A DNA stretch of 13,675 nt. It comes from Candidatus Woesearchaeota archaeon. Lineage in GTDB: Archaea; Nanobdellota; Nanobdellia; Woesearchaeales; UBA11576. The stretch is from contig JALWQS010000141.1 in NCBI GenBank assembly GCA_027083015.1, positions 1 to 13,675 on the forward strand. Direction: 5' to 3'. The position numbers and the translations under genes were made by a program. Shown piece by piece: positions 7,501-13,252 of this stretch; the first letter of the stretch is position 1; each line of letters begins with the position of its first letter. The notes under the pieces are model-generated. The model did not search any database, was not told the origin of the DNA, and worked only from the letters and a program-made list of their open reading frames with translations.

Positions 7501-9762
7501 CTCGTTTGGAGCTGTAGGATCCCATGTCCATTCTACGTCCGGTTCTGTATCAAAGACTGTGACGATCTCCGAATCTAAGTCTGTGTCTCCATCTGCGTCT
7601 GTGACATTACAGAATGCCTGGTATGTTCCGTTTTGTGTGTAGGTGTGTTGTACAGGGTTTCCTGGTGTTACTCCTACATAAGTTCCGTCTCCGAAATCCA
7701 GAACATACGTGAGTGGTTCGTTTCCATCATATGCCAGACAGATGAACTCTACTGTCAATGGTTCGTCTCCTTGTGCTGGATCTGGATCTACCATTAGTTC
7801 AGCATCTGGAGGGTTGTTAGCTATAGTTACTGTGTGTGTTACCTGTGTTACGCTTCCGTCTGAATCTGTTACGGTCAGTGTTACGTTATAATCTCCTTCT
7901 GTTGCAAAGGTATGGCTTGGGTCTTCTCCAGTAGGATGTGCGCTTCCGTCACCAAAGTCCCAGTCTATGCTGACCGGTTGGTCATGAGCATCAATGGTTG
8001 CATCAAAGTCTACCTGATCACCTTCTACTGGATTTGCTGGATCCCATGTGAAGTCGATGACAGGTTCTGAATCATCTACAGTTATTATTACACTGTCTTG
8101 ATCAACATCTCCGTCATTGTCTGTTACTGTACAGGTTGCTGTGTAGGTGTTGTTCTGTTGGTAGGTATGATCTGCGACCGCTCCGTTGTATAACGGGCTT
8201 CCGTCTCCGAAGTCTATGACATAATCCATAGGTTCGTTGCCGCCTGTCACGTTGCATTCAAGATGCACATCTAGAGGCTCTTCGCCTCCTGTTGGTGTTG
8301 CGCTTAGGCTTGCGACTGGCGCATTGTTTCCCACTACGATCGTAACTGTTTTTGAATCGGATCCTCTGGAGTTTGAGACTGTCAGTGTTACTGTATAGTT
8401 TCCTTCCTGGTCGAACTCGTGTGTCGGGTTCTGTTCGTAACTGTCTGTCTGTCCGTCTCCGTCGAAATCCCATTCCCAGTCGGTTATCGGATCATTTGGA
8501 TCGTCTGTTGTTGAATTGTCCGTGAATGTTACATTATCTCCTTCTTCCGGATCGGCTGGATCATATGTGAAATCAGCTGTCGGGCCTGATGTTGTTATGT
8601 TTATTACGTGTGTGTCCTGGCCGAATCCGTCATCATCATATACTGTCAGTGTCACGGTATAGACTCCTGCTTGCATGTACATGTGTGGAGTGTTCGGTAC
8701 TGGTGTCGGTCCAGTGACGTTTGGTGTTCCGTCTCCAAAGTCCCATTCGTAACTTACTAGTGCATCATTACATGGTGGTATGACATCTGCGTTGAAATCT
8801 ACCAGGTCTCCTAATGGTGATTCATCCGGGGCGATGATGGTCACTTGTGGAGCGACATCTGTAACTTCAACTGTTAGTGTGTCTGTGTATTGTTGGTTGT
8901 CTCCATCTGTGACTGTTACTGTGACGTTGTATTGTCCGTCTTCTGGGAATTGGTGTGTTGCTGTCAGGCCTGTGCCTGTGCTTTCTGTACTTCCGTCTCC
9001 CCAGTTCCAGTGTACGTCTGTCACGCCGGCTACGGTGTCTACTGTGACTGTGTATGTTCCTTCTTCGCACTCTGAGAGTAGGACATCTCCTTCGAGGTCT
9101 ATGCTTGTCGGAACATCTGTCAGTGTTGCCATCCATACCTGTGAGTCGAACAGGTTCTTGTCATCCCATACTTTTACGCTCACTACATACGAGGTATCTT
9201 GGGTTATTGAGCGTTGTAGGTGGAAAGAACTTGAGGTTTCTGGCTGGAGTGCATTGTCTACTCTCCATTCATAGGTTAAAGGATCATTATCTGGATCATG
9301 TGCGCTTACTGTGAAGTCTATTCCCTGGTTTTCTGGCGCTTCTGGTGATGTGTCCGTTGGTGTGAAACTGTCTATTATCGGAGCGTTATTTACGCCGTTG
9401 AAATTGACTGTTATCGTATTTGACCTTGTTTTTTGTCCTGCTTTATCCTCAGCTATAGAATAGTAGGTATGTGAGCCTTGGAAGTTATGGACTATGGTCT
9501 TTACGAAGACGCATGAGCTGTACAGGTTACAGTTTTTTGTACCTATGCTATGTCCATCTTCGTATAGCGTGATGGTCTTTATGCCTGCATTTGCAAGCGT
9601 ATCGATGGATACTGCCGTTATGACTGCTGTGTTTTCAGCGTCATAAGGGTTTGCGCTTATGCTTGCTGTTGGCGCATTGTCCGGCAAAGCAAGTACTGTC
9701 CCTGCCAATAGTACTGCTACCAGCAAGGTCGCGATCAGATATGTTGTCCTTTTTGTTTTCAT
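1573..9762 (-). CDS. Giant secreted PKD-repeat surface protein (2729 aa)
   Basis: The start at 9762 has GGGGT 6 nt upstream and gives a clear signal peptide (MKTKR, core, VLA cut near residue 25). An Ig-like domain (about 27-120) and a cadherin/PKD-like domain (about 122-215) come first. Twenty-two tandem PKD domains follow (about 218-2115, mean spacing near 86 residues), recognised by the WDFGDGS signature and the F-strand YNVTLTVTD. Then come two Fn3-like domains (about 2117-2305), an Ig-like domain (about 2308-2413), a 23rd PKD (about 2420-2505), a CARDB-like domain (about 2505-2612) and a final beta-rich domain. Fourteen PKD domains carry a cysteine pair. DxDGDGxxD loops suggest calcium binding, and N-x-S/T sequons are many. 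There is no C-terminal membrane segment, lipobox or known sorting tail, so the anchor is unknown. PKD domains serve as rigid spacers or adhesion modules in archaeal S-layer and surface proteins; a fibre or adhesin is inferred. It lies 71 bp after the barrel-like gene, probably in one operon. Confidence 0.93.
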   Translation of the reverse strand: MKTKRTTYLIATLLVAVLLAGTVLALPDNAPTASISANPYDAENTAVITAVSIDTLANAGIKTITLYEDGHSIGTKNCNLYSSCVFVKTIVHNFQGSHTYYSIAEDKAGQKTRSNTITVNFNGVNNAPIIDSFTPTDTSPEAPENQGIDFTVSAHDPDNDPLTYEWRVDNALQPETSSSFHLQRSITQDTSYVVSVKVWDDKNLFDSQVWMATLTDVPTSIDLEGDVLLSECEEGTYTVTVDTVAGVTDVHWNWGDGSTESTGTGLTATHQFPEDGQYNVTVTVTDGDNQQYTDTLTVEVTDVAPQVTIIAPDESPLGDLVDFNADVIPPCNDALVSYEWDFGDGTPNVTGPTPVPNTPHMYMQAGVYTVTLTVYDDDGFGQDTHVINITTSGPTADFTYDPADPEEGDNVTFTDNSTTDDPNDPITDWEWDFDGDGQTDSYEQNPTHEFDQEGNYTVTLTVSNSRGSDSKTVTIVVGNNAPVASLSATPTGGEEPLDVHLECNVTGGNEPMDYVIDFGDGSPLYNGAVADHTYQQNNTYTATCTVTDNDGDVDQDSVIITVDDSEPVIDFTWDPANPVEGDQVDFDATIDAHDQPVSIDWDFGDGSAHPTGEDPSHTFATEGDYNVTLTVTDSDGSVTQVTHTVTIANNPPDAELMVDPDPAQGDEPLTVEFICLAYDGNEPLTYVLDFGDGTYVGVTPGNPVQHTYTQNGTYQAFCNVTDADGDTDLDSEIVTVFDTEPDVEWTWDPTAPNEHEPVFFNSTVSGYDQPLTISWDFGDGSSGSSDEDPTHVFDAAGQYTVTLTVTDSDGSVVSVTHTIDVGVNAPDVTLNADPLQGPEGVNVTFDCSWTDGDAPFSWYIDFGDGSASVHDTNPVSHVYGVQGSYTATCHVDDTDGDYGEDQVVINIDNNVPDMTLQVNPENGTEPLTVSAVCGVVDGNGPFDYTITWGDGDMLVGDDEAPTFGGTHNYTNDGNYTITCNVIDADGDQAQQSVDVQVFDSEPTASFTYSPTDPVEGDQVDFDATIDGYDQPLTILWNFGDGSTSNEEDPSYTYALAGDYNVTLTVTDSDGSSVTAWAVVSVGENAPFVNLDATPLSGPEGTNVSFTCAYVGGNEPVQVELDMDGDGVTDSNNLEDSMVFTVPGTYQATCTVTDADGDSDSDSVVINIANNPPVIDSFNATPNPTTEGQDVDFDCQVSGGDEPLVYQIDFGDGTLVGSNPQETHAYTNEGNYTASCLVTDADGDFDYQEQVIEVTNNPPVVNLAANVTQGNEPLSVEFTCSAGNGNEPFTYDVDFDGDGVWDVVGDTNNVWTHDYGYNPGIYNAQCRVTDVDGDMGTAVLPITVFDYVPTITNYAVDPTQGTEGDTVSFDCQTTRGNEPLSYVIDFGDGTQTASSSASHTYPLEGNYTTSCTVTDADGDSDYAEQVVNITNNVPVVNLHANVTSGDEPLSVEFTCDVGGGNGPLSYDVDFDGDGVWDVVGDTNNVWTHDYGYNPGVYAARCRVTDADNDVGSDTEQITVLDNAPVITSWTGTPNPATEGDIVSFDCQTTGGNDPLIYVINFGDGQSSSDPQDSHTYNVEGLYNATCSVSDADGDSDASWFIVNVTNNAPVVNLAANTTSGDEPLSVEFNCYVGGGNAPFSYQIDFDDGTAPVNADHAVHTYSTPGVYNATCTVTDTDGDVGSNERQISVAQNAPVVDLVVTPNSGVEGDSLDFDCQVTGGNAPLTYLITFGDGSSTTSPQASHTYTLEGNYSATCTVTDADADIGSDTEIVPIGNNPPVANLITNVSQAEEPQSVEFNCTVGGGNAPFDVWIDFGDGSASVNTDYAVHTYSQQGEYLPTCTVTDTDGDVDVDDNQLVNITDSVPTAAFNYTSPVTEGAPTSFFDQSTSYDGITSWEWDFESDGTVDSTAQNPTHVFTTDGNYLVTLTVTDADGSTDSYSELVVVQNNAPVIELTVVPDSGSEPLTATVTCTVTSGGNAPFTYLVLYGDGSSTTNTFSTHTYDQDGIYGAMCQVTDADGDVAVDTATVNVTDTEPTADFNFTPQNPGTGDTVSFTDLSTAYDGITSWAWDFDNDGTVDSTEQNPTHVYNLAGNYQVNLTVTDGDGSTAWTVKTISVNATPAAPMILNIQVIDITNVSANITWATDQLADSLLEWGTTPSLGSSMFDGTFVYNHSMQLTGLTPNTTYYFNITSCNSLGNCTTSGPNTFTTLAADAVPPAQVTGLAESSVGDDWIQWAWTNPSDADFDHVEVWVNGSWYANVSGTPGGSGSVNVTGLANGTTYTVEVITVDTDGNRNTPGQTDDATTTGGTGPDVTPPTVGLVAPSDGSTDTDGNVTIMYTVSDDQAATLTCDVWSNTSGAWAIDAAGQSTTNGGSNTNDYTGLADGTYRWNVECSDGTNSAWASADFTFEVNTSSGGSGSAPSVVAWADDLNGNAPHTVNFDAVVTGGDAPLSYAWDFDNDGTTDSTQKSPTYIYNNPGTYNATVQVCDADMDCDSDYVTIVVGSSANRDIAVLSMTNNKTGTTTYLWDDVGVNATVQNQGDVTEFVSVELLVDGTVTDTQVVSIDPGMSQVVTFNWASASPDGWRNLEVRAVPVTGESDLSDQSQSDNIRVWPVDTVPSGNYVVANSTREIFLDKVSASPGDTFNAYLPIQNQMAMEDFYDLRVELSYNDTAFSVGPSTVQYIDLGADSLEVVQWTVTVLPGANGNYAFSAALGNNEITPAEITAKLINIA
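5282..5895 (-). repeat. Recent two-domain duplication inside the PKD array
   Basis: The 89-bp segments 5282-5370 and 5807-5895 are offset by exactly 525 bp (175 residues, two PKD domains) and differ by only three transitions as read here, all synonymous. They encode PKD domains 13 and 15 (residues about 1290-1319 and 1465-1494), sharing DFDGDGVWDVVGDTNNVWTH. Domains 14 and 16 between and after them are also related (VSFDCQTT-GN). This points to unequal recombination of a two-domain unit followed by purifying selection or gene conversion. Confidence 0.8.
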
Positions 9763-9768
9763 TTTTTT

Positions 9769-9773
9769 ACCCC
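9769..9773 (-). promoter_or_regulatory. G-rich ribosome binding site of the PKD gene
   Basis: GGGGT on the minus strand, 6 nt before the ATG at 9762. The 71-bp spacer that holds it also contains two direct copies of AACATACGG (9772-9780 and 9800-9808, 28 bp apart) and an AT-rich stretch. A weak internal promoter is possible, but co-transcription with the upstream gene is simpler. Confidence 0.45.
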
Positions 9774-9833
9774 GTATGTTTTATGAATATTATCTATATC
9801 CGTATGTTATTTCCGGTTGATGATCTACTCCTT

Positions 9834-12650
9834 CTACTCCTGATAAGCCACACCTATCATTCCGAAACCGTCTCTTTGTCCATTGATCTCTCCGCTTCCT
9901 GCAGAAAGCCTTAATTTCCATCTTCCTCTTGCTCTCTTTGGAGTGAGGTTGATGTCTCCGCTGGCTCCTACATCTCTGTCTCTGTTATCATACCAGATTG
10001 TAAGACCATGTCCTTTCCAGCCTCCTTGTGCCTGAAGGATAAAGTCTACTTGTTCTGTTGCAAAATTTATTATCGGCCCTCCCATAAGATGTAATCCGTT
10101 ATAGGTCGGCGCGAATGTTATGTTCCTATACTGGAAGACCCTGTTTTTCAGAGCATCCGGCAATAATCCGTAGGTTATCAGTTGATCCTGTGCTACTAGA
10201 TGTTTGGCATAAGCTTTGGCATCGCTTCTGTCCTTATGAGCGCCCAGTATTGCGTAAACTACCAGATCTGTTCCGTCGATATAAGCATTCGCTCCTCCGC
10301 TGAAATGTCCTGAATTGAACAAGGCAGCTAAGTATCCTGTTACCGGAACCTTTTGATCCGCTGACTTTAGTTTCAGAAGATTTAACCCCAACATTCCTTC
10401 AAGGTCCATGAATGATATGTGCATTCCTCCCTCTCCTCCTAATATCAGGTGCAGATCATTCTCATGATTGTCTGTTGAGCTTGTCTGTGGTTCGTGATTG
10501 TAGATGTTTGTTGAACTGGGTATGTTCTCGCTGACTCCGTTCACTGAGTACTCATGTGATACGTCTTCAGTTGTCGTTCCTGTCAGGTTAAGCTTTGTGT
10601 GCAACCTGTTCATAAGCCCTGCTACGTGGAGCAGACCGCCGACTCCCCATCTGGAATCTGCAGAGTCAAACCTTAACCTTACTAATCCTGATGCATACCA
10701 TGCACTGACTTGTTCGTCTAGCTGAAGGTCTGTGTCCGTGTCTGTCGCTCTTGTTGTCCTGTGTATTACTTCTACCGGATCATTGGTTGAAGTATCTTCC
10801 ACTCTTGTTGATTGTGTGTCTGTATGTTCTGTTGATGAGTGTAGATATGATGTTTTTCCTGTTGCTCCTCCCAATGTCAGCGTTAATGTGCCGCTTCTTA
10901 ATCTGAAGCCCCAGTCAGTTCTTAAGCTGAACTGATTAGTTGTTCCTTTTCCTTTTCTTGTTGTTTGTGAAGTTGTTTGACCGGTTTCGGTCCAGGTTCC
11001 TCCACCTTCAAGATTTCCTGACGATGGACCTGTTGTTATTGGCCCTTCAGTTATGCTTACTTCATCGGGCATCATCTTCCAGAGATTATACGCTAGTTCC
11101 AGGTTCATTTTGCTTAGTCTTCCCTGATCGAACGTTTGCGCATATTTGAGCATTGTTCCTAAGAATCCGTGTCTTATCCTGTTGGTGTCTAGAAGGTTTC
11201 CTTCTCTTAATGTTGGTGCTCCGAATATCCTGTGAGCAGGCAGTGCTCCGCTCTGATAACCACCATCCAGGTAGAGTTCTAGCTTCCATGGTCTTGCAGA
11301 ATCTGCTGGACCGTTTATTCCTAACACTCCTCGTGCATAGATTCCATAATCCCCTTCGTGGGTTCCGAAACCTCCGACGTTAGCATCTGCGAGTGTTAGT
11401 CTTGTTGCGTTTGTGTTTATCCTGTGTTCTAATGTCTGTCTGTCTGCTCTTGTTTGTCTTCTCTTTGCTTCTGGTGTTTGTCCTGATCCTGAAGCTTGTT
11501 CATGTTCTTGTCTCTGTTCTGCTCCTGGCTTGACTGTTACTGGTCGTGGTCTTACTTTTGGTTCATTGTTTGGTTGTGCTACAACATCATTTCTTGGCTC
11601 TTCTATTTGTGGAGCAGTTGCTGGCCTTGCTGATGGAGCAGGCTTAGGCTTGTGGTGTTGTTGCCTGACTTCTACTGTTACGTTTGCTGTTGTTTCTCTA
11701 TGTGCAGGTCTTGCTTCTGGCCTTACTCTTGGCCTTGCAGCTGGTCTTCTCGCAGGTTGTCCTCTCGCTGGTTGACCTCTCGCAGGTTGTCTTCTTGCCG
11801 GTTGTCTATATGCAGGAACTATTATTACGCGTGGAGTTTCGGGTTTTGTTGCTGCAGGTTTTGTTGTCTTCGGTCTTATTGCATAATCACTTCTGTTAAA
11901 GTGTCCGTTTAATGCAGCTTCTCCTGCTATCAATGCTTCTAGTGGGAATGGTACATCATTTGGGCCTTCTTTGCCCGGTTTCATGTACATATTGAAACCA
12001 TTTTGTCTTGCTACATAAGACATTATGTTCATTATTCTCCTTATCATACGTTCTCTTTTTGCTTTTGGAATCTTTTTCAGTCTTGAAAATGCAGGTGCTA
12101 TCGGATCTTCTCCGGGTTTAGCTAATTTTTGCCTTACGACATCTTCTAATGCTTCGTATGCTGTCTGATTGTTTCCTACTCTTAACATAGGAAGTTGATC
12201 TCCGCACTTGATGGGGGTTTTATAGTTGATAACATGTTGTTGGTTTCCTCTTGCACATAAGTATAGAACTCCTGGACTTATATAACTTGGAAAGGACTTG
12301 TCTGCAGCTTGAAGCCACTTTTGTTGTTTTGCTGTTAAACCTACTTGTCGGTCTATATTCCAGAACCTATGTTTATAGACAGGCTGTTTTTCTACTCTTG
12401 TTGCTATTCCCACAGCTTCCTGTGCTCTTAGGCTTAGCGCTTGATTAGAAACTGATCTCGTAACTGAACTCGTTGTAGTTGTTACAGCTTTTCGTGGCTT
12501 TCTTCTTGCTTCTGCGCTGGAAGAACTGCTTAACAAAAGCAAAGCAGCGGCACTTAGACCAGCTATTCCCCTATAGAACTTATTTTTCAACCCTAATCCA
12601 ACATTAGAAGTGTTTTGAACTTCTTCTTCAAGTTTTACGTCCTTTTGCAT
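9834..12650 (-). CDS. Secreted protein with Pro/Arg-rich linker and C-terminal beta-barrel-like domain (938 aa)
   Basis: I do not recognise the family. ATG at 12650 is preceded by GGGGGA with a 7-nt gap. The signal peptide is late: a 27-residue polar start, then GIAGLSAAALLLL and an AEA cut near residue 48; a TTG at codon 21 would give a normal length but has no well-placed ribosome site. Residues about 60-260 form a globular, partly helical domain with the only two cysteines (132, 149), possibly a disulfide. Residues about 260-410 are a basic Pro/Arg/Ala/Gln-rich linker with RQPAR/GQPAR repeats. Residues about 410-938 lack cysteine and hydrophobic helices and consist of short strands with alternating polar and nonpolar residues (WKLELYLDGGY, SLRTDWGFRL, LTLTLGG, LVVYAILGAHK, GFGMIGVAYQE), separated by turns and long Ser/Thr/Asp-rich loops. 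This is the look of an outer membrane beta-barrel with about 16-20 strands. The last residue is Glu, not the aromatic usual for bacterial barrels. Alternative: a soluble beta-rich domain. It is followed closely by the giant PKD gene. Confidence 0.85.
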   Translation of the reverse strand: MQKDVKLEEEVQNTSNVGLGLKNKFYRGIAGLSAAALLLLSSSSSAEARRKPRKAVTTTTSSVTRSVSNQALSLRAQEAVGIATRVEKQPVYKHRFWNIDRQVGLTAKQQKWLQAADKSFPSYISPGVLYLCARGNQQHVINYKTPIKCGDQLPMLRVGNNQTAYEALEDVVRQKLAKPGEDPIAPAFSRLKKIPKAKRERMIRRIMNIMSYVARQNGFNMYMKPGKEGPNDVPFPLEALIAGEAALNGHFNRSDYAIRPKTTKPAATKPETPRVIIVPAYRQPARRQPARGQPARGQPARRPAARPRVRPEARPAHRETTANVTVEVRQQHHKPKPAPSARPATAPQIEEPRNDVVAQPNNEPKVRPRPVTVKPGAEQRQEHEQASGSGQTPEAKRRQTRADRQTLEHRINTNATRLTLADANVGGFGTHEGDYGIYARGVLGINGPADSARPWKLELYLDGGYQSGALPAHRIFGAPTLREGNLLDTNRIRHGFLGTMLKYAQTFDQGRLSKMNLELAYNLWKMMPDEVSITEGPITTGPSSGNLEGGGTWTETGQTTSQTTRKGKGTTNQFSLRTDWGFRLRSGTLTLTLGGATGKTSYLHSSTEHTDTQSTRVEDTSTNDPVEVIHRTTRATDTDTDLQLDEQVSAWYASGLVRLRFDSADSRWGVGGLLHVAGLMNRLHTKLNLTGTTTEDVSHEYSVNGVSENIPSSTNIYNHEPQTSSTDNHENDLHLILGGEGGMHISFMDLEGMLGLNLLKLKSADQKVPVTGYLAALFNSGHFSGGANAYIDGTDLVVYAILGAHKDRSDAKAYAKHLVAQDQLITYGLLPDALKNRVFQYRNITFAPTYNGLHLMGGPIINFATEQVDFILQAQGGWKGHGLTIWYDNRDRDVGASGDINLTPKRARGRWKLRLSAGSGEINGQRDGFGMIGVAYQE
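11745..11813 (-). repeat. 15-bp tandem repeat coding for the RQPAR/GQPAR linker
   Basis: Four imperfect 15-bp units (11745-11759, 11760-11774, 11775-11789, 11790-11804) and a partial fifth encode pentapeptides of the form R/G-Q-P-A-R in the linker of the barrel-like protein. Repeat number may vary between strains by slippage. The repeat starts a 150-residue basic, proline-rich stretch that should be extended and flexible. Confidence 0.75.
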
Positions 12651-12657
12651 TTTTAAA

Positions 12658-12663
12658 TCCCCC
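12658..12663 (-). promoter_or_regulatory. G-rich ribosome binding site of the barrel-like gene
   Basis: GGGGGA on the minus strand, 7 nt before the ATG at 12650. Like the site of the PKD gene, it is a G-run rather than a full GGAGG; it supports the chosen ATG over the in-frame TTG at codon 21. Confidence 0.5.
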
Positions 12664-12763
12664 TATAAACGATAAGTATAGCTAGAGCTAAATATTAATA
12701 CGCATCACGCCCTTTTGAGCTTTTTCCACCCCCTAACTATATTGATACTACTATGGAGTAATC

Positions 12764-12778
12764 TTATTTAAAACTTTC
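12764..12778 (-). promoter_or_regulatory. Archaeal-type BRE/TATA promoter of the barrel-like gene (and probably the PKD gene)
   Basis: The minus strand reads GAAAGTTTTAAATAA: a purine-rich BRE-like GAAAG followed by a TATA-like TTTTAAATA. Transcription would start about 25 nt further, near 12740, leaving a leader of roughly 90 nt. A second AT-rich candidate (TATTAATATTTAG, about 12688-12700) lies closer to the gene and would give a short leader. The upstream element is the better match to archaeal promoters. Confidence 0.5.
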
Positions 12779-12804
12779 TCGGTTTTGCAAGTGTTTTTCG
12801 CACA

Positions 12805-12817
12805 AGCAGTATTTAAG
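12805..12817 (+). promoter_or_regulatory. TATA-like element of the plus-strand unit
   Basis: AGCAG followed by TATTTAAG (12810-12817). A start about 25 nt downstream would fall at 12837-12841, directly at the first codon of the 60-codon plus-strand ORF, as in leaderless archaeal mRNAs. TATA boxes are nearly symmetric, so the same bases could act on the minus strand as a second promoter for the barrel-like gene. Confidence 0.35.
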
Positions 12818-12841
12818 CTATCATCAACAAGACCATAATTT

Positions 12842-13024
12842 TTGTTCTTTCAAATACAGTTACAGTTTTTTGCGTATCTTATCCCATACTATCCCGTACT
12901 AAGACCACCCGCCAGAAATCAATATTCAAGAATTAGTTTGCCAGGATTGGAATCACCAGACCTACTATATGCTTTCTTGAACAGGTTTCCCGAAGATTTC
13001 CTTACCAAGCCCCACAGATACTAA
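12842..13024 (+). CDS. Possible small protein (60 aa, TTG start), or the body of a small RNA
   Basis: This is the only plus-strand frame in the window that is not antisense to a recognised gene. It begins with TTG just after an in-frame stop, has no ATG and no ribosome binding site, but starts at the place where a leaderless transcript from the TATA-like box at 12810 would begin. The product would have an aromatic, hydrophobic start (FFQIQLQFFAYLIPYYPVL) and a polar rest (LPGLESPDLLYAFLNRF) ending in KPHRY. All five arginine codons are AGA/AGG, as in the neighbours. The stretch is visibly richer in G and C than the AT-rich spacer around it, and a hairpin with a T-run follows the stop. No family is recognised. 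A small RNA of about 240 nt or a gene remnant would fit the same facts. Confidence 0.3.
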   Translation: MFFQIQLQFFAYLIPYYPVLRPPARNQYSRISLPGLESPDLLYAFLNRFPEDFLTKPHRY

Positions 13025-13032
13025 TGATTTCT

Positions 13033-13077
13033 ACAGATATATATTTTTCTATATCTGTTCTCTGTATATCTTTTTTT
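13033..13077 (+). terminator. Hairpin plus T-run ending the plus-strand unit
   Basis: ACAGATATA (13033-13041) and TATATCTGT (13050-13058) form a perfect 9-bp stem around an 8-nt loop, 9 nt after the stop at 13024. A T7 run follows at 13071-13077. Archaeal termination needs mainly the T-run; the stem may protect the 3' end. Confidence 0.45.
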
Positions 13078-13252
13078 GCATATCTCTCTGTCTACCACGC
13101 ACAGCACAGAATAACAGAATATAGGATAAAAAAAGAACAATAAAAGAACAATAACAAAAGATAGAAAGAAAGATAGAAAAAAGAATAAAACTATAAGGCA
13201 CTACGCTTATGCCATATCAAAAATTATCGCATCTAAGATTGATCTAAGCCAT
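13078..13252. other. AT-rich spacer between converging 3' ends
   Basis: This 175-bp stretch holds no credible ORF. It separates the T-run of the plus-strand unit from the stop of the minus-strand gene at 13253. Short direct repeats are visible: AAAAGAACAAT twice in tandem (13131-13141, 13142-13152) and AAAGATAGAAA twice (13157-13167, 13169-13179). They lie in a purine-rich run on the plus strand. Confidence 0.5.
13129..13190 (-). terminator. T-rich termination zone of the Pro/Lys-rich gene
   Basis: On the minus strand this stretch, 63-124 nt after the stop at 13253, is almost purely pyrimidine with several T4-T7 runs. Such repeated T-runs without a hairpin are the usual archaeal terminator. 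A weak 4-bp stem (GGCA/TGCC, 13197-13213) lies just before it. Confidence 0.45.

Noticed and set aside
3600..9100. Regular spacing of similar DNA segments that might suggest a repeat array such as CRISPR
   Set aside because: The period is about 260 bp and follows the codons of PKD domains; the copies are diverged and coding, with no short exact repeats and spacers.
8780..9274. Plus-strand frame of 164 codons
   Set aside because: It is antisense to PKD domains of the giant protein; the Ser/Thr/Val-rich translation is the mirror of the repeated Asp/Thr/Val codons. No ribosome site or promoter is seen.
11413..11775. Plus-strand frame of 120 codons rich in Cys, Leu and Gly
   Set aside because: It is antisense to the Pro/Arg/Ala-rich linker of the barrel-like protein, whose biased codons keep the opposite frame open.
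12590..12590. Alternative TTG start at codon 21 of the barrel-like gene
   Set aside because: It would give a more normal signal peptide, but the G-rich stretch before it abuts the codon, while the ATG at 12650 has a well-spaced GGGGGA.
9834..12650. Assignment of the barrel-like protein to Omp85/TpsB or to a known porin family
   Set aside because: No POTRA domains, no RGF/Y-type motif and no terminal aromatic residue are visible, so a family name would be a guess.
12935..12965. tRNA-like T-loop on the minus strand (TTCCAATCC)
   Set aside because: The flanking bases do not form the T-stem, and no matching acceptor, D or anticodon arms are found.
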